This document shows, one piece after another, positions 7,663-18,037 of a DNA stretch of 64,000 nucleotides (positions are counted from its first letter, which is position 1; every line of letters begins with the position of its first letter). Both the position numbers and the translations under genes were made by a program. A model generated the notes under the pieces. It was not told where the DNA came from and made no database searches. It saw only the letters and a program-made list of their open reading frames with translations. The DNA comes from Flavobacterium silvisoli (GTDB lineage Bacteria > Bacteroidota > Bacteroidia > Flavobacteriales > Flavobacteriaceae): contig NZ_SJPE01000008.1 in assembly GCF_004329815.1 (NCBI RefSeq), positions 337-64,336 on the forward strand. Direction: 5' to 3'.

Positions 7663-8717
7663 CCTTTTAAGGAAGCCATATCAATTACAAAGCGGTAACG
7701 CACATCGCTTTTAAGCATTCTTTCATAGGCCTGGTTGATGTCCTGCATTTTGATGATTTCTATCTCAGATACTATGTTGTGTTCGCCACAAAAATTGAGC
7801 ATTTCCTGAGTTTCGGCTATACCGCCTATTAAAGAAGCTGCTACCGACTTTCTCCCCATAATCATTGGAACGGTATTCAATATAGGGTCTAAACCTCCTA
7901 AATACCCCACCAGTACCAACGTACCACTGATGCACAAGGTGGTAATATAAGGATTGACGTCGTGTACGTAGGGAACCGTATCTATGATGACATCAAATTT
8001 ACCGGCTACTGTGGCCATTTGGGCTTCATCTGTAGAGATGATTACGGCATCGGCTCCCAGTTGTTTGGCGTCTTTTTCTTTGCCGGGCGTTCTTGAAAAG
8101 AGGGTTACTTCCGCCCCTAATCCTTTGGCTAGTTTGATGGCCATGTGCCCTAATCCGCCCAAACCTACTACCGCAACTTTACTTCCCTTGGTTACTTTCC
8201 AGTGGCGTAAAGGTGACCAAGTGGTAATGCCGGCGCAAAGTAAAGGAGCTACCGCGGCTAAGTCAAGATTAGGCGGTACAGTAAGCACATAATTTTCATC
8301 GACTACAATCTTTTCGGAATATCCCCCATAAGTCATTCCTCCCAAATGTTTGTCTTCACTATTGTATGTCCCTACCCAACCGTTTAAGCAATACTGTTCT
8401 AAATCTTGTTTACAACTGGAACATGTACGACAGGAATCTACAAGACAACCAACTGCTGCAACATCGCCTACTTTTAGCTTGGTTACGGCACTACCTACGC
8501 GAGTAACTTTACCCACAATTTCGTGTCCGGGAACGGTCGGATAAGTTGTAAATCCCCAGTCGTTTCGTGCCGTATGCAGGTCAGAGTGGCAAACACCACA
8601 GTAGAGGATTTCGATTTCGATATCGTTGGGCAGAACATCTCTGCGTTCAATGTTTATAGGGGCCAAGGGTGCATCAGGAGCACCGGTTCCGAAAGCTTTT
8701 ACATTTGTTGTTGACAT
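7659..8717 (-). CDS. Zinc-dependent NAD(P) alcohol dehydrogenase (CAD/YahK-like)
   Basis: A 352-residue medium-chain dehydrogenase. Catalytic zinc ligands are in CGVCHSDLH (about residues 37-45) and GHEIVG (about 64-69). The structural zinc is bound by the cysteine row in DSCRTCSSCKQDLEQYC. A Rossmann motif VVGLGGLGHMA lies near residue 185. Close relatives such as YahK and cinnamyl alcohol dehydrogenases reduce a broad range of aldehydes with NADPH. Single gene on the minus strand, convergent with the DUF4256 gene. A short AT-rich spacer with a gaattacgaattatgaatt repeat follows its start codon at 8717. Confidence 0.93.
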   Translation of the reverse strand: MSTTNVKAFGTGAPDAPLAPINIERRDVLPNDIEIEILYCGVCHSDLHTARNDWGFTTYPTVPGHEIVGKVTRVGSAVTKLKVGDVAAVGCLVDSCRTCSSCKQDLEQYCLNGWVGTYNSEDKHLGGMTYGGYSEKIVVDENYVLTVPPNLDLAAVAPLLCAGITTWSPLRHWKVTKGSKVAVVGLGGLGHMAIKLAKGLGAEVTLFSRTPGKEKDAKQLGADAVIISTDEAQMATVAGKFDVIIDTVPYVHDVNPYITTLCISGTLVLVGYLGGLDPILNTVPMIMGRKSVAASLIGGIAETQEMLNFCGEHNIVSEIEIIKMQDINQAYERMLKSDVRYRFVIDMASLKG

Positions 8718-8932
8718 GTTATTTGAATTACGAATTATGAATTTGGTTTTATACTCTTGTACTGTATTCTAATTGCAGAATGTGTCTTATAAAGGTACAG
8801 CTATTTTTTGTTGCCCTGTGTAAAAATTAACTTTTGTGGAATAGTATTTTTGAACAAAAGAAGAATAAGTATTACAAATTAGGATGATTGGTTTAACACA
8901 CATTTAAACCGTCAGAATTCACAATTCTTCTC

Positions 8933-8940
8933 TATCTTTG
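8933..8940 (+). promoter_or_regulatory. -7 promoter element for serine deaminase
   Basis: TATCTTTG matches TAnnTTTG exactly and lies 26 bases before the ATG at 8966. No strong -33 box is seen. Confidence 0.5.
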
Positions 8941-8965
8941 TTGTAACTAAATCGATATTGTACCT

Positions 8966-10393
8966 ATGGAAGAATGCATTTCCGTTTTTGATATGCTTAA
9001 AATTGGTGTCGGACCTTCGAGTTCACACACTTTGGGACCTTGGCGTGCTGCAGAGCGTTTTTTGAATGAATTAAGAACCGCAAATAAGTTAAGCAAAACC
9101 ACAGCAGTCAAAGTCGATTTATATGGTTCGCTTTCCTTAACCGGTAAAGGTCATGCTACTGATTTGGCTGTTATGCTGGGATTATCAGGTCAAGACCCCG
9201 AATATATTCCGGTTGAAAATATTGATCAAATCATTACCGAAATCAAACAAAAAAACGTGCTTTTTTTAGGCAACGAAATGTACATCCCTTTCCCTATCGA
9301 TGAGGCTATTATTTTCAATAAAAACTTCCTGCCATTTCATGCTAACGGATTAACCTTTACAGCCTCATTAGTTGATGGCAGTACTTATTCCTCTACCTTC
9401 TACTCTATCGGTGGTGGTTTTGTAGTAAAAGAAGAACGTGCCAATGCCAAAAAGAAACAGGAGATTAAATGCGCTTTTCCGTTTCCGATTCAGAATGCTG
9501 CAGAACTTTTAGAATACACTATTACAGAAAAAAAATCCATTTCGGAGATTGTTTATGCCAATGAAATATCGATGCGCCCGGAAGCCGAGGTACACCGCGA
9601 ACTGATGCGTATTTGGACTACCATGCTCGAATGTATGTACATTGGCTGTCACTCCGAAGGCATATTACCCGGAGGGTTGAACGTGCGCCGTAGAGCCTTT
9701 GACATGCATCAAAATCTGATTGGATTATCAAACTATAATTCACCGCAGGAATGGTTGGAGTGCATTAGAAAAACCGAAGTAAAGTTTCGTCAGATATTGA
9801 AATGGGTGAGCTGTTTTGCTCTTGCTGTGAATGAAGTGAATGCCGCTTTGGGCAGAGTGGTAACTGCACCCACTAATGGAAGTGCCGGAGTAATTCCGGC
9901 TGTGTTAATGTACTATATGGTTATTGAAAACCATCAGGCCGACGAAAAACATATCAAACAATTCCTGATGGTGGCCGGAGAAATTGGCAGTATCTTCAAA
10001 AAAGGTTCGACTATATCTGCCGCTATGGGCGGTTGTCAGGCCGAAATTGGCGTTTCCTCAGCCATGGCTGCCGGAGCTTTGTGTGAAGTAATGGGCGGAA
10101 CTCCTGAACAAGTTCTGATGGCTGCCGAAATTGCCATGGAACATCACCTGGGTCTGACCTGTGATCCTATTGGCGGATTGGTGCAAATTCCGTGTATAGA
10201 GCGTAACACTATGGGAGCGATTAAAGCCATCAACGCAGCCGAACTTGCTATGGAAACCGATGCTAAGAATGCAAAAGTACCACTGGATAAAGTAATCGAT
10301 ACGATGTGGCAAACTGCTAAAGACATGAACTCTAAATATAAGGAAACCTCCGAAGGAGGTCTCGCTGTGGCTGTAAATATGGCGGATTGTTAG
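8966..10393 (+). CDS. sdaA: L-serine ammonia-lyase (single-chain, iron-sulfur type)
   Basis: A 475-residue single-chain enzyme converting L-serine to pyruvate and ammonia. The N-terminal part ([20 protein letters not shown]) is the beta-domain substrate-binding signature, and the C-terminal alpha domain starts after about residue 185. It shows [18 protein letters not shown] and the cysteines CQAEIG, CEVMGGT and CDPIGG expected to hold the oxygen-sensitive [4Fe-4S] cluster. Length equals that of fused bacterial SdaA proteins. Its stop is 5 bases from that of the convergent porin gene. Confidence 0.96.
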   Translation: MEECISVFDMLKIGVGPSSSHTLGPWRAAERFLNELRTANKLSKTTAVKVDLYGSLSLTGKGHATDLAVMLGLSGQDPEYIPVENIDQIITEIKQKNVLFLGNEMYIPFPIDEAIIFNKNFLPFHANGLTFTASLVDGSTYSSTFYSIGGGFVVKEERANAKKKQEIKCAFPFPIQNAAELLEYTITEKKSISEIVYANEISMRPEAEVHRELMRIWTTMLECMYIGCHSEGILPGGLNVRRRAFDMHQNLIGLSNYNSPQEWLECIRKTEVKFRQILKWVSCFALAVNEVNAALGRVVTAPTNGSAGVIPAVLMYYMVIENHQADEKHIKQFLMVAGEIGSIFKKGSTISAAMGGCQAEIGVSSAMAAGALCEVMGGTPEQVLMAAEIAMEHHLGLTCDPIGGLVQIPCIERNTMGAIKAINAAELAMETDAKNAKVPLDKVIDTMWQTAKDMNSKYKETSEGGLAVAVNMADC

Positions 10394-10398
10394 ACTTT

Positions 10399-11754
10399 TT
10401 AAATTCTGAATAAGACTGCAAAAATCAATCGGTTTTCCATCTTTACCAAATCAGGTTGCCAATCATCGGGTAATGGTGTTGTGGTGTAGCCTGTTGGTGA
10501 AGTCACGCCGCCACTTCCTGCGAAATAAGGAACGCTGGCTTTGCGGTGAACAAATTCCACTCGGAATGTAATGCTTTGATTGGGCATAAAATCGAAATTA
10601 GTGGAACAATCCCATCCCTTAAACTCATCACCAGGATTAGCACTGAAAGGATGCGTTCCGGCAGTTTGAGTCGGGTTATTGGGATTTGGTAACGGACTCG
10701 CATCTCCTGTTGGATACAAAACCAAATACCTTCCCGGATTGGTCATATAGCCTCCTCCTATGGTCCATGCCATTTTGTTTTTATTGAACCAAACGCGGTT
10801 GTATACCATTCCGCTGAGGAAATATTGAGATGGCGTTTGTGAATTACCATTAAAACCTCCTACTCCATCACCGCTTTCAAATCCGATATCAAAAGTTGAT
10901 GAAAAAGCGGCTCTGCTGATGCCTGTAGCTTTGGGTTGATTGTAATACCGAACAAGCAAACTGTTATCAGAGTGAAAACGTATTCGGTTTTTCAGTCCGG
11001 CCGCATCGGTTCCGTAATAGTCGTTGGTTAGCAATTTTACCGCTTCATTAGGGCACCAAGTTACGTTTCCTCCTATGCCCGGCATGCTGTTGAACTTGGC
11101 ATAACTTTGCCAACCGTTGATGAGCCAACCTTCGATTTTTAAATGCTTGGTCGGAAAAATTTGTACCCGGACACCATTGAAAAACCAAGGTGTATTATCC
11201 GAGGTAAAAGAGGCCTGATATTCCCAATTTTCCACTTGATAATACGAATTCAACCCGATGTAAGACATGAACATTCCGGCATCAACATTAATTCCATACC
11301 ATTTATCAAAATGATACCCGGCATAAGCTTCGGATAAGTAGCGGTAGACATTATCTAACTGATATTGTCCTCGATAGACACTGTAATCATTCCTCGGCAC
11401 CACCGTTGAACGCGTACCAAACTGCAACATGATTTTACCACGGGCACCTTCATAATTGAACTCGCCACCGATATTAGCACTCGACAATTGCATTTCGTTA
11501 TTGCGCGCCAAAGCGGTAGAACCCACAACTGTATTGTCAATGGGGTTGTTAAACGAATGCGTATAATTGGCATCAATCATAATACTGCCAACGAAATATT
11601 TTGAAGTCAAAACCGACGGTGTTGTTCTTCGGTCGGAGCCATTTTGCCAAGTCATGTCCATGCCTTCAAATGGAATTTTTGTAATAAGTGTATCATTTTG
11701 CGCGAAGCAATTTACAGCTGATAAAATAGTAATCGCAATGAGTAACTGTTTCAT
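10399..11754 (-). CDS. Outer-membrane beta-barrel porin (BBP2-like)
   Basis: A 451-residue protein with a cleavable signal peptide (MKQLLIAITILSAVNCFAQ). Alternating hydrophobic strands run through the protein and it ends in an aromatic-rich strand terminating LIFAVLFRI. The repeated pattern (YAGYHFDKWYGINVDAGMF, DANYTHSFNN) fits the putative beta-barrel porin-2 family. It most likely forms a diffusion channel in the outer membrane. It starts one base from the end of kup and may share its transcript, suggesting a link to ion uptake, but the solute is unknown. Confidence 0.8.
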   Translation of the reverse strand: MKQLLIAITILSAVNCFAQNDTLITKIPFEGMDMTWQNGSDRRTTPSVLTSKYFVGSIMIDANYTHSFNNPIDNTVVGSTALARNNEMQLSSANIGGEFNYEGARGKIMLQFGTRSTVVPRNDYSVYRGQYQLDNVYRYLSEAYAGYHFDKWYGINVDAGMFMSYIGLNSYYQVENWEYQASFTSDNTPWFFNGVRVQIFPTKHLKIEGWLINGWQSYAKFNSMPGIGGNVTWCPNEAVKLLTNDYYGTDAAGLKNRIRFHSDNSLLVRYYNQPKATGISRAAFSSTFDIGFESGDGVGGFNGNSQTPSQYFLSGMVYNRVWFNKNKMAWTIGGGYMTNPGRYLVLYPTGDASPLPNPNNPTQTAGTHPFSANPGDEFKGWDCSTNFDFMPNQSITFRVEFVHRKASVPYFAGSGGVTSPTGYTTTPLPDDWQPDLVKMENRLIFAVLFRI

Positions 11755-11755
11755 G

Positions 11756-13690
11756 TTATTTTCGATTTAATTCTAAATTGGTTACTGGTGAATACACCAT
11801 TGGATATTCTTCTATTTGCACATCGCTTTTGTCTAAGCCAAAGGCTTTTTCATCGGAGAGGGATAATTTTTTGAGCCAGAAATACGTGGTCAGCATCCAG
11901 CCTTCTTTAAAAGCAAATTGATTTTCTACCGAAATGTATTTCTCGATAATGACAAATTTATAATCAGGTTCTGCGTTGTATTTAGTAGATCCGTCGGGAC
12001 GAATGTGGAGATTGAGTTCTTTTTTGGCCACCAAATCCTGCACTATTTTTTTGAAATACAACTCGACTTTCGGCTGCACACGAAAACCGATATTGAGGAT
12101 AATCTTGATAACTTTATCATCCAACAATTCCACTACTTCATAATTGAGTGTAAACGGTTCGTTGGTTCTGTTAATGTGGAAGAACCAGTAAACATCTGCT
12201 CTTTTGGGTTGCTTTGCGAAGATGGATTTGATGATTTTTTCTTCGATTTCGTATGTTTTATCCGCTTTGGATAAATAGATTAAATGCGTCGCGTATTTGG
12301 GGATGGCATCATCTTCGCTCAACATGGCTAAACTTTGGGTTTGTTCCATCAGGTTGGTGAATTTCAGGAAGCGGTTGTTGATTTTTCGGGAATAGTACCA
12401 AACGTACATGACCATGAAGATGAACAATTCGAAAAAGAGGAACATCCATCGTTCCTTAATTTTAGAAACATTGGCAATAAAGAAAGACACTTCAATTACT
12501 GAAAAAATAATCAGGATTAAAGTTACCCAACCTTTGTTTATCTTTTTGATAAAAACCAGATAATACATCAGCAACAAGGTGGTCATCATCATGGCAATCG
12601 TGATGGAAAAACCGTAGGCAGCCTCCATATGGGTAGAGTTTTTAAAATATAAAATCATCAGGATACAACCCACCCAAAGTATAGTGTTTACAGAAGGAAT
12701 ATAGATTTGTCCCTTTAAATTTGTCGGATTTTTTAGTGTAACTCTAGGCCAAAAGTTGAGTGATATAGCTTCATTGATTAAGGTAAAAGAACCGCTAATC
12801 AATGCTTGAGAAGCGATGATGGCTGCCAAAGTGGCAATGATGATTCCAAGCAATAAAAACCATTGTGGCATGATGCAGTAAAACGGATTTCTGTCGCCCA
12901 ACAGGGATTGTCCCTGATTCATCAGCCAGGCTGCTTGTCCTAAATAATTTGTTATGAGGCAAATTTTAACAAACATCCATGTGATTCTAATGTTCATTTT
13001 TCCACAATGTCCTAAATCGGAATATAACGCTTCTGCACCTGTAGTACAGAGAAATACAGCACCGAGTAACCAGAAACCTTTTGGATAAGTAACCAATAAT
13101 TCATAAGCATAAACAGGATTCAGGGCTTTTATGATGTTGGGATGATGTAAAATTTGAGCGAATCCTAAAACAAACAACATAGTAAACCAAATGACCATGG
13201 CCGGTCCGAAAATGAAACCAACTTTTTGGGTTCCGAAACGCTGAAAAACAAATAATCCTGAGAGTATAGCAATTACAATAGGAATGGTCGGAATGTTGGG
13301 AATGATGACTTCGAGACCTTCGACAGCAGAGGCTACCGATATTGGTGGTGTTATAATTCCATCAGCCAAGAGCGTAGTAGCTCCTAAAATTGTGGGAATA
13401 ACCAGTTTACCTTTACCAAAACGTTTGACCAAAGCATACAAAGAAAAAACACCACCTTCGCCATGATTGTCAGCAGAAAGTGTCAGGAAAATGTATTTGA
13501 AAGTCGTTTGAAATGTCAGCGTCCAAAAGACACAGGAAATGCCGCCATAGACCAGTAATTCGGAAATTTCTCGGGTTCCGATAATAGCTTTCATTACATA
13601 CAACGGACTGGTACCGATATCGCCATAAATGATGCCGAGTGCGACAAGCAATGTAACTGCGGTGACTTTTTGAGGGGTAGAAAGATTCAT
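11756..13690 (-). CDS. kup: Low-affinity potassium transporter Kup
   Basis: A 644-residue inner-membrane protein of the KUP/HAK/KT family, with the N-terminal signature LGIIYGDIGTSPLYV at residues about 17-31 and about twelve membrane helices to residue about 440. The cytosolic C-terminal domain is about 200 residues. It imports K+ with protons. It lies 120 bases downstream of a KdpE-type response regulator in the same direction, so the two-component pair may control it. No kdpFABC genes are present nearby. Confidence 0.96.
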   Translation of the reverse strand: MNLSTPQKVTAVTLLVALGIIYGDIGTSPLYVMKAIIGTREISELLVYGGISCVFWTLTFQTTFKYIFLTLSADNHGEGGVFSLYALVKRFGKGKLVIPTILGATTLLADGIITPPISVASAVEGLEVIIPNIPTIPIVIAILSGLFVFQRFGTQKVGFIFGPAMVIWFTMLFVLGFAQILHHPNIIKALNPVYAYELLVTYPKGFWLLGAVFLCTTGAEALYSDLGHCGKMNIRITWMFVKICLITNYLGQAAWLMNQGQSLLGDRNPFYCIMPQWFLLLGIIIATLAAIIASQALISGSFTLINEAISLNFWPRVTLKNPTNLKGQIYIPSVNTILWVGCILMILYFKNSTHMEAAYGFSITIAMMMTTLLLMYYLVFIKKINKGWVTLILIIFSVIEVSFFIANVSKIKERWMFLFFELFIFMVMYVWYYSRKINNRFLKFTNLMEQTQSLAMLSEDDAIPKYATHLIYLSKADKTYEIEEKIIKSIFAKQPKRADVYWFFHINRTNEPFTLNYEVVELLDDKVIKIILNIGFRVQPKVELYFKKIVQDLVAKKELNLHIRPDGSTKYNAEPDYKFVIIEKYISVENQFAFKEGWMLTTYFWLKKLSLSDEKAFGLDKSDVQIEEYPMVYSPVTNLELNRK

Positions 13691-13809
13691 TTTGAGATTA
13701 TTAGATTGTTTTACTTCTTAGATTGTTAAAAAAAATTAGACATGAGTTGTCCTGTGCGGGGTTCTGCAGGAGAATCCACAAAGGGGTTTAAACGAAAAGA
13801 TGTTGGGTT

Positions 13810-14496
13810 TTAGCCGGAGTTAAAGCGATAGCCTACACCCGATTCGGTGAGGATGTATTTTGGACGGTTGGGATCTTCTTCGATTTTTTTGCGAAGCTGA
13901 GCCACAAAAACGCGTAAATATTGTGTTTGCTCGGCATAAGCATTGCCCCAGATTTCTTTTAAAATATATTGATGCGTCAGCACCCGACCATCATTTTTCA
14001 ACAGTAAAGTGAACAAGTTGTATTCGGTGGCGGTGAGTTTCAGCACTTCGTCTTTGACTTTGATGATACGTGAAACGAAATCGACCGTAATAGCACCAAA
14101 CGCAATTATTGGTTCCTGACTTTGATTAAAACTGCCACGCAAAGCCGTTCTGATTCGGGCTAAAAGTTCCTGCGTTCTGAACGGTTTGGTCAGATAATCA
14201 TTGGCTCCGCTGTCTAGCGCTTTGACGATTTCTTCTTCGGTACTTTTTACCGATAGAATAATGATGGGATTTTGGTACCAGTCGCGCAGTTGTTTTAGCA
14301 CTACTTGTCCGTCTTGATCGGGTAAGCCTAAATCGAGTAAAATCAAATCGGGTTGGTGGCTGGCAGCCATAGTAATGCCTTCTTTGGCATTGATCGCAAA
14401 CAGCAGTTTGTATCCGTTAGCTTCAAGTGTAATTTCTAAAAGCTTCCTGATTTGGATTTCATCATCAATGACTAATATGGAAAAACCGTTACTCAT
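13810..14496 (-). CDS. kdpE: KdpE-type response regulator (OmpR family)
   Basis: A 228-residue protein. The receiver domain (residues 1-115) has the acidic pair DDE at 11-13 and phospho-acceptor Asp55 in LILLDLGLPD. The C-terminal winged helix (about 130-225) ends TESGVGYRFNSG, typical for OmpR/KdpE proteins. It overlaps the histidine kinase gene by 8 bases, so the two are translationally coupled. KdpE normally activates the high-affinity K+ pump kdpFABC; here the next gene is kup. Confidence 0.88.
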   Translation of the reverse strand: MSNGFSILVIDDEIQIRKLLEITLEANGYKLLFAINAKEGITMAASHQPDLILLDLGLPDQDGQVVLKQLRDWYQNPIIILSVKSTEEEIVKALDSGANDYLTKPFRTQELLARIRTALRGSFNQSQEPIIAFGAITVDFVSRIIKVKDEVLKLTATEYNLFTLLLKNDGRVLTHQYILKEIWGNAYAEQTQYLRVFVAQLRKKIEEDPNRPKYILTESGVGYRFNSG

Positions 14497-15592
14497 TTAC
14501 GACCGTATTAGTGGCTAAACAATCAACCGCGAAAGTCATTTCGAACACGGCTCCTCCTTCTTCGGCATTACTTAATTTAATGGTTCCGTTTTGCGCTTCT
14601 ACGAAACCTTTTACAATGGAAAGACCAAGTCCGGTTCCGCCAGTTTTTGAGTTTTGAAGGCGATAAAATTTATCAAAAGCCCTGTCAATTTCCGCTTCCG
14701 GAAAACCATAACCGTCATCGGCAATGGTGATGATGCATTTTTTGATTACATTCATATGGGCTTCATAATCGGCATCTACATCATATTTAATTTCGATTTG
14801 AATTTTGGCTCCTTTGGGAGTGTATTGCGAAGCATTGTAAATCAGGTTGTACAGAATTTGTTCCATCAAACCATAATCGAGTTTGAATAGAGGCAAATTG
14901 TCATCAGCAAGTATTGTCCATTTATGACCTTTCAATTCTTCGGACAAACGATTGCAGGCATTATAGGCTAATTCTTTTACATCGCACCAATCTGATTTAG
15001 GCAAAATATAACCTGACTCTAACCGCGACATGTTGAGTAAATTTTCGACTTGATAATTCAATTTCATCGAAGCTTTTTCAATTTCGTTGAATAAATTGTC
15101 TTTGCTATCAGCCGTTAAATTCACATTCTTTTGTTGGAGTGTATCGATAGAGCCAATAATGGTGGCGATGGGCGTTCTTAATTCATGTGACAACGAATCT
15201 AACAAAGTATTGTAGAGTTTCATTGTATTTACCCGGGCTTCTTTCATGTGAATGGCCTTTTGCATGCGTTTGATTTTATAGGTCAGTACCGCATTAATCA
15301 AAGCAATGATAAAGAACAATAAGAGCAACAAAGCGTCTTGCGCATTGTCAATGTGTAAGGTATAATAAGGTTTTATGAACAGAAAATCTAAAGCGACTGC
15401 ACTCAGGATTGCGGCGAGCAGTACTTGTCTTATTTCTAAAAATATGGCCAGGATAGAAACCAAAAACAAGAGTAAATACCCAATGATTTTGTAATCGATT
15501 ATATCTCTAACCGCTAATCCTAACAAGGAAACCACAGCTACCGAAAGTATGCTGATTAGGTATTGATGGGATTGGTTTTTTAGCGGTACCAT
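14489..15592 (-). CDS. KdpD-like sensor histidine kinase lacking the N-terminal KdpD/Usp domains
   Basis: A 367-residue protein. The first 100 residues hold four closely packed membrane helices of the DUF4118 type, followed by a short coiled linker. The dimerisation box has phospho-acceptor His136 (SLSHELRTP), and the ATPase domain has ILYNLIYNASQYTPKG, DDGYGFP and GGTGLGLSIVKG. Full-length KdpD is about 900 residues and starts with a KdpD/Usp sensory block that is missing here. Bacteroidetes often carry such short forms, sometimes with the sensory part as another gene. It senses potassium or turgor in known relatives. Confidence 0.85.
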   Translation of the reverse strand: MVPLKNQSHQYLISILSVAVVSLLGLAVRDIIDYKIIGYLLLFLVSILAIFLEIRQVLLAAILSAVALDFLFIKPYYTLHIDNAQDALLLLLFFIIALINAVLTYKIKRMQKAIHMKEARVNTMKLYNTLLDSLSHELRTPIATIIGSIDTLQQKNVNLTADSKDNLFNEIEKASMKLNYQVENLLNMSRLESGYILPKSDWCDVKELAYNACNRLSEELKGHKWTILADDNLPLFKLDYGLMEQILYNLIYNASQYTPKGAKIQIEIKYDVDADYEAHMNVIKKCIITIADDGYGFPEAEIDRAFDKFYRLQNSKTGGTGLGLSIVKGFVEAQNGTIKLSNAEEGGAVFEMTFAVDCLATNTVVNE

Positions 15593-15665
15593 TTTCTTTG
15601 CTTCTTATAATGGGACAAAGTTACGGCATTCGTTATAAGTAGAATATAAGGGAAGCGGCAGAAAG

Positions 15666-15682
15666 TATAAAGATTTTATAAA
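15666..15682 (-). promoter_or_regulatory. Candidate KdpE box upstream of the kinase/regulator operon
   Basis: On the minus strand this reads TTTATA-AAATC-TTTATA, a direct repeat with a 5-base spacer. It closely resembles the E. coli KdpE site TTTATA-N5-TTTACA. It lies about 75 bases upstream of the kinase start codon. A further inverted copy (AAAATCTTTA at 15695-15704) could also form a hairpin with it, so a terminator of the upstream ABC genes is the alternative reading. Confidence 0.4.
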
Positions 15683-15716
15683 GATTTCTCTTCACAAAAT
15701 CTTTACACTATACTGG

Positions 15717-17021
15717 CTAGTATTTAAGCCACTTGATAAGTTCTTTCCAGGACGGTTTTTTACCATACATTAGAATTCCGACGCGGTAAATTTTGGCAGC
15801 AAACCATACCACGCCAAGGAACGTTCCGAAAAGCAATACCATGGAAACGATGATTTGCCAAACCGGTACGCCGAATGGTATCCGCATCATCATGACAATA
15901 GGTGATGTCAGCGGAATCATGGAAAACACGGTAGCAATTGTTCCGTGCGGATCATTGATTACGGTAAAGAAACCTATGTAAACCCCAAGAATCAAAGGCA
16001 TAATGATTGGCAAGAGGAATTGCTGTGAATCGGTTTCATTATCAACAGCGGCACCAATCGAAGCGTAGAATGAACTGTAAAGGAAATAGCCTCCGATGAA
16101 GTAAATGATAAACGATATCAAAATAGTTGCAATGGGTAAGTTCCAAAGTTCTTTGATGTACATTGAAATATTACTACCCGCCGCATGTTGAGCCGTATGG
16201 ATGGCTTGTGCTTGCATTCCCGGAGTAGCGCCCATGTGAACACCCAGCATACTCGACACTACAAACATAGCCGTCAAACCCAGTAATGCCCAAATCAGGA
16301 ACTGTAAAATTCCCGCCAGTGATGTTCCTATGATTTTGCCCATCATCAGTTGAAACGGTTTTACCGAGGAAATAATTACTTCAATGATGCGGGATGTTTT
16401 TTCTTCGATAACGCTGCGCATTACCATATTCCCGTAGAGTACAATAAACATCATAATGAGGTAACCAAAAGCTCCTCCGATGATGATTTTAATTTCGTTC
16501 AGCCCCTTCAGTGCTTCCTCTCCGGTGGCCTTAGCCAAATTAATGGAAACATCGGCTTTGGCCTGATTGATTTTTAAGGTATCCAGTCCGGCATTTTGGA
16601 AATTCTCTGCCGTCATTTTTTTGGCAATGATATCTTCAACATCTTCAATAAAACTAACACTCGGACTGTCATTAGAAATGTACTGAATGCTTTTTTGGAG
16701 GGTTGCATTATCGGGTGATTTCGGAATCAGCAATAGTCCTTCATAACTTTCAGAAACGATGCTGTCTTTGAGTGTTTTGGTATCAACCAAGGAAAGGTCA
16801 ACATACTTGTATTCGTCATCGGTTTTAAATTCTTTGACAAACCGCCCTGTTTCGTCATGAATAGCTATAGTTTTCAAATCAGCTTTCATCGAACTCAAAT
16901 AACCCACAAAAACACCGATCCCTACAAACAATAACGGACTCAGAAAAGTCATTACAATGAAGGATTTGTTGCGCACTTTGGCAATGAATTCTCTTTTGAT
17001 GATAAGTATAAGTTTGCTCAT
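15717..17021 (-). CDS. ABC-2 type transporter permease (NatB-like)
   Basis: A 434-residue membrane protein. There is one N-terminal membrane helix (residues about 22-44), a periplasmic domain of about 130 residues, and a C-terminal bundle of five to six helices (about 180-420). This is the ABC2_membrane_3 arrangement found in NatB sodium exporters and related proteins. The start overlaps the ATPase gene stop by one base (TAATG), making an obvious two-gene operon. Substrate is not determined by sequence; sodium or a drug is possible. Confidence 0.85.
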   Translation of the reverse strand: MSKLILIIKREFIAKVRNKSFIVMTFLSPLLFVGIGVFVGYLSSMKADLKTIAIHDETGRFVKEFKTDDEYKYVDLSLVDTKTLKDSIVSESYEGLLLIPKSPDNATLQKSIQYISNDSPSVSFIEDVEDIIAKKMTAENFQNAGLDTLKINQAKADVSINLAKATGEEALKGLNEIKIIIGGAFGYLIMMFIVLYGNMVMRSVIEEKTSRIIEVIISSVKPFQLMMGKIIGTSLAGILQFLIWALLGLTAMFVVSSMLGVHMGATPGMQAQAIHTAQHAAGSNISMYIKELWNLPIATILISFIIYFIGGYFLYSSFYASIGAAVDNETDSQQFLLPIIMPLILGVYIGFFTVINDPHGTIATVFSMIPLTSPIVMMMRIPFGVPVWQIIVSMVLLFGTFLGVVWFAAKIYRVGILMYGKKPSWKELIKWLKY

Positions 17022-17944
17022 TATTTTTCGCTTACAGTTTGGATAAAAATATCGTTCACACTCGGAATTTTTTCTACAAAATGGGTTACCTGTCCACGTT
17101 GAATCAGAGTGTTCAATAATTCGTTAGGCGGCACCGTACCAAGGTTAATTTGCAGTTTTAACTCATCGTTTAACGATTTAAAATCGGTTTGTGAAAGAGT
17201 AAACTTCTGTGTTAAGTCATACATTAGTCCTTCCACATTGTCGGTCAGTATTCCTACTTCGTACTCATTGGTACGGTATTGTTTTTTAACGTCGGTCAAT
17301 TTACCTTCGATGAGTTTATTGGATTTATGAATTAATGCGATGTGGTCGCACATCTCTTCAACACTTTCCATACGATGAGTAGAAAAAATTACCGAAGTCC
17401 CTTGCCGGTTCAGTTCGATGATTTCATCTTTAATCAAATTGGCATTCACCGGATCAAAACCTGAAAAAGGTTCGTCAAGAATCAACAATTTAGGTTTGTG
17501 CAGCACAGTTACCACAAACTGAATTTTTTGAGCCATTCCCTTTGATAGTTCCTGAATCTTTTTATTCCACCAGCCTTTAATTTCAAGCCTGTCAAACCAA
17601 TATTCCAATTCCTTTTTCGCTTCAGCTTTTGACAATCCTTTCAGCTGCGCCAAATACAGGCACTGTTCTCCTACTCTCATGGTTTTGTACAAACCGCGTT
17701 CTTCGGGCATGTAGCCAATGACACTCACATCCTCGGGCTTTAGCTTTTCGCCATCCAGAATGATTTCGCCACTGTCGGGCATGGTGATTTGATTAATGAT
17801 TCGGATTAAAGAAGTTTTTCCGGCTCCATTGGGGCCAAGCAGTCCGTAAATACTGCCTTTGGGAACGGTTAAAGAAACTGCGTTGAGCGCGGTGTAATCA
17901 CCATATTGCTTCACGACTTGGTTTACTTCAAGGATGTTGCTCAT
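17021..17944 (-). CDS. ABC transporter ATP-binding protein (NatA-like)
   Basis: A 307-residue ATPase with Walker A GLLGPNGAGKTS near residue 35, signature LSKGMAQKIQ near 140, Walker B LLILDEPFSGFDP and the switch His in FSTHRME. The C-terminal 80 residues form the extra DUF4162 domain common in NatA-type exporters. It powers the permease encoded next. An AT-rich stretch upstream carries a TACTTTTA-like -7 element. Confidence 0.9.
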   Translation of the reverse strand: MSNILEVNQVVKQYGDYTALNAVSLTVPKGSIYGLLGPNGAGKTSLIRIINQITMPDSGEIILDGEKLKPEDVSVIGYMPEERGLYKTMRVGEQCLYLAQLKGLSKAEAKKELEYWFDRLEIKGWWNKKIQELSKGMAQKIQFVVTVLHKPKLLILDEPFSGFDPVNANLIKDEIIELNRQGTSVIFSTHRMESVEEMCDHIALIHKSNKLIEGKLTDVKKQYRTNEYEVGILTDNVEGLMYDLTQKFTLSQTDFKSLNDELKLQINLGTVPPNELLNTLIQRGQVTHFVEKIPSVNDIFIQTVSEK

Positions 17945-18037
17945 ACCATTTAATTTATTTCAACTGTCAGACTATTTGTCACGAAGTTGTAAAAGTAGCT
18001 ATTTGCCCTAAAAATAATGTTAAAGAAAACAAAAAAA

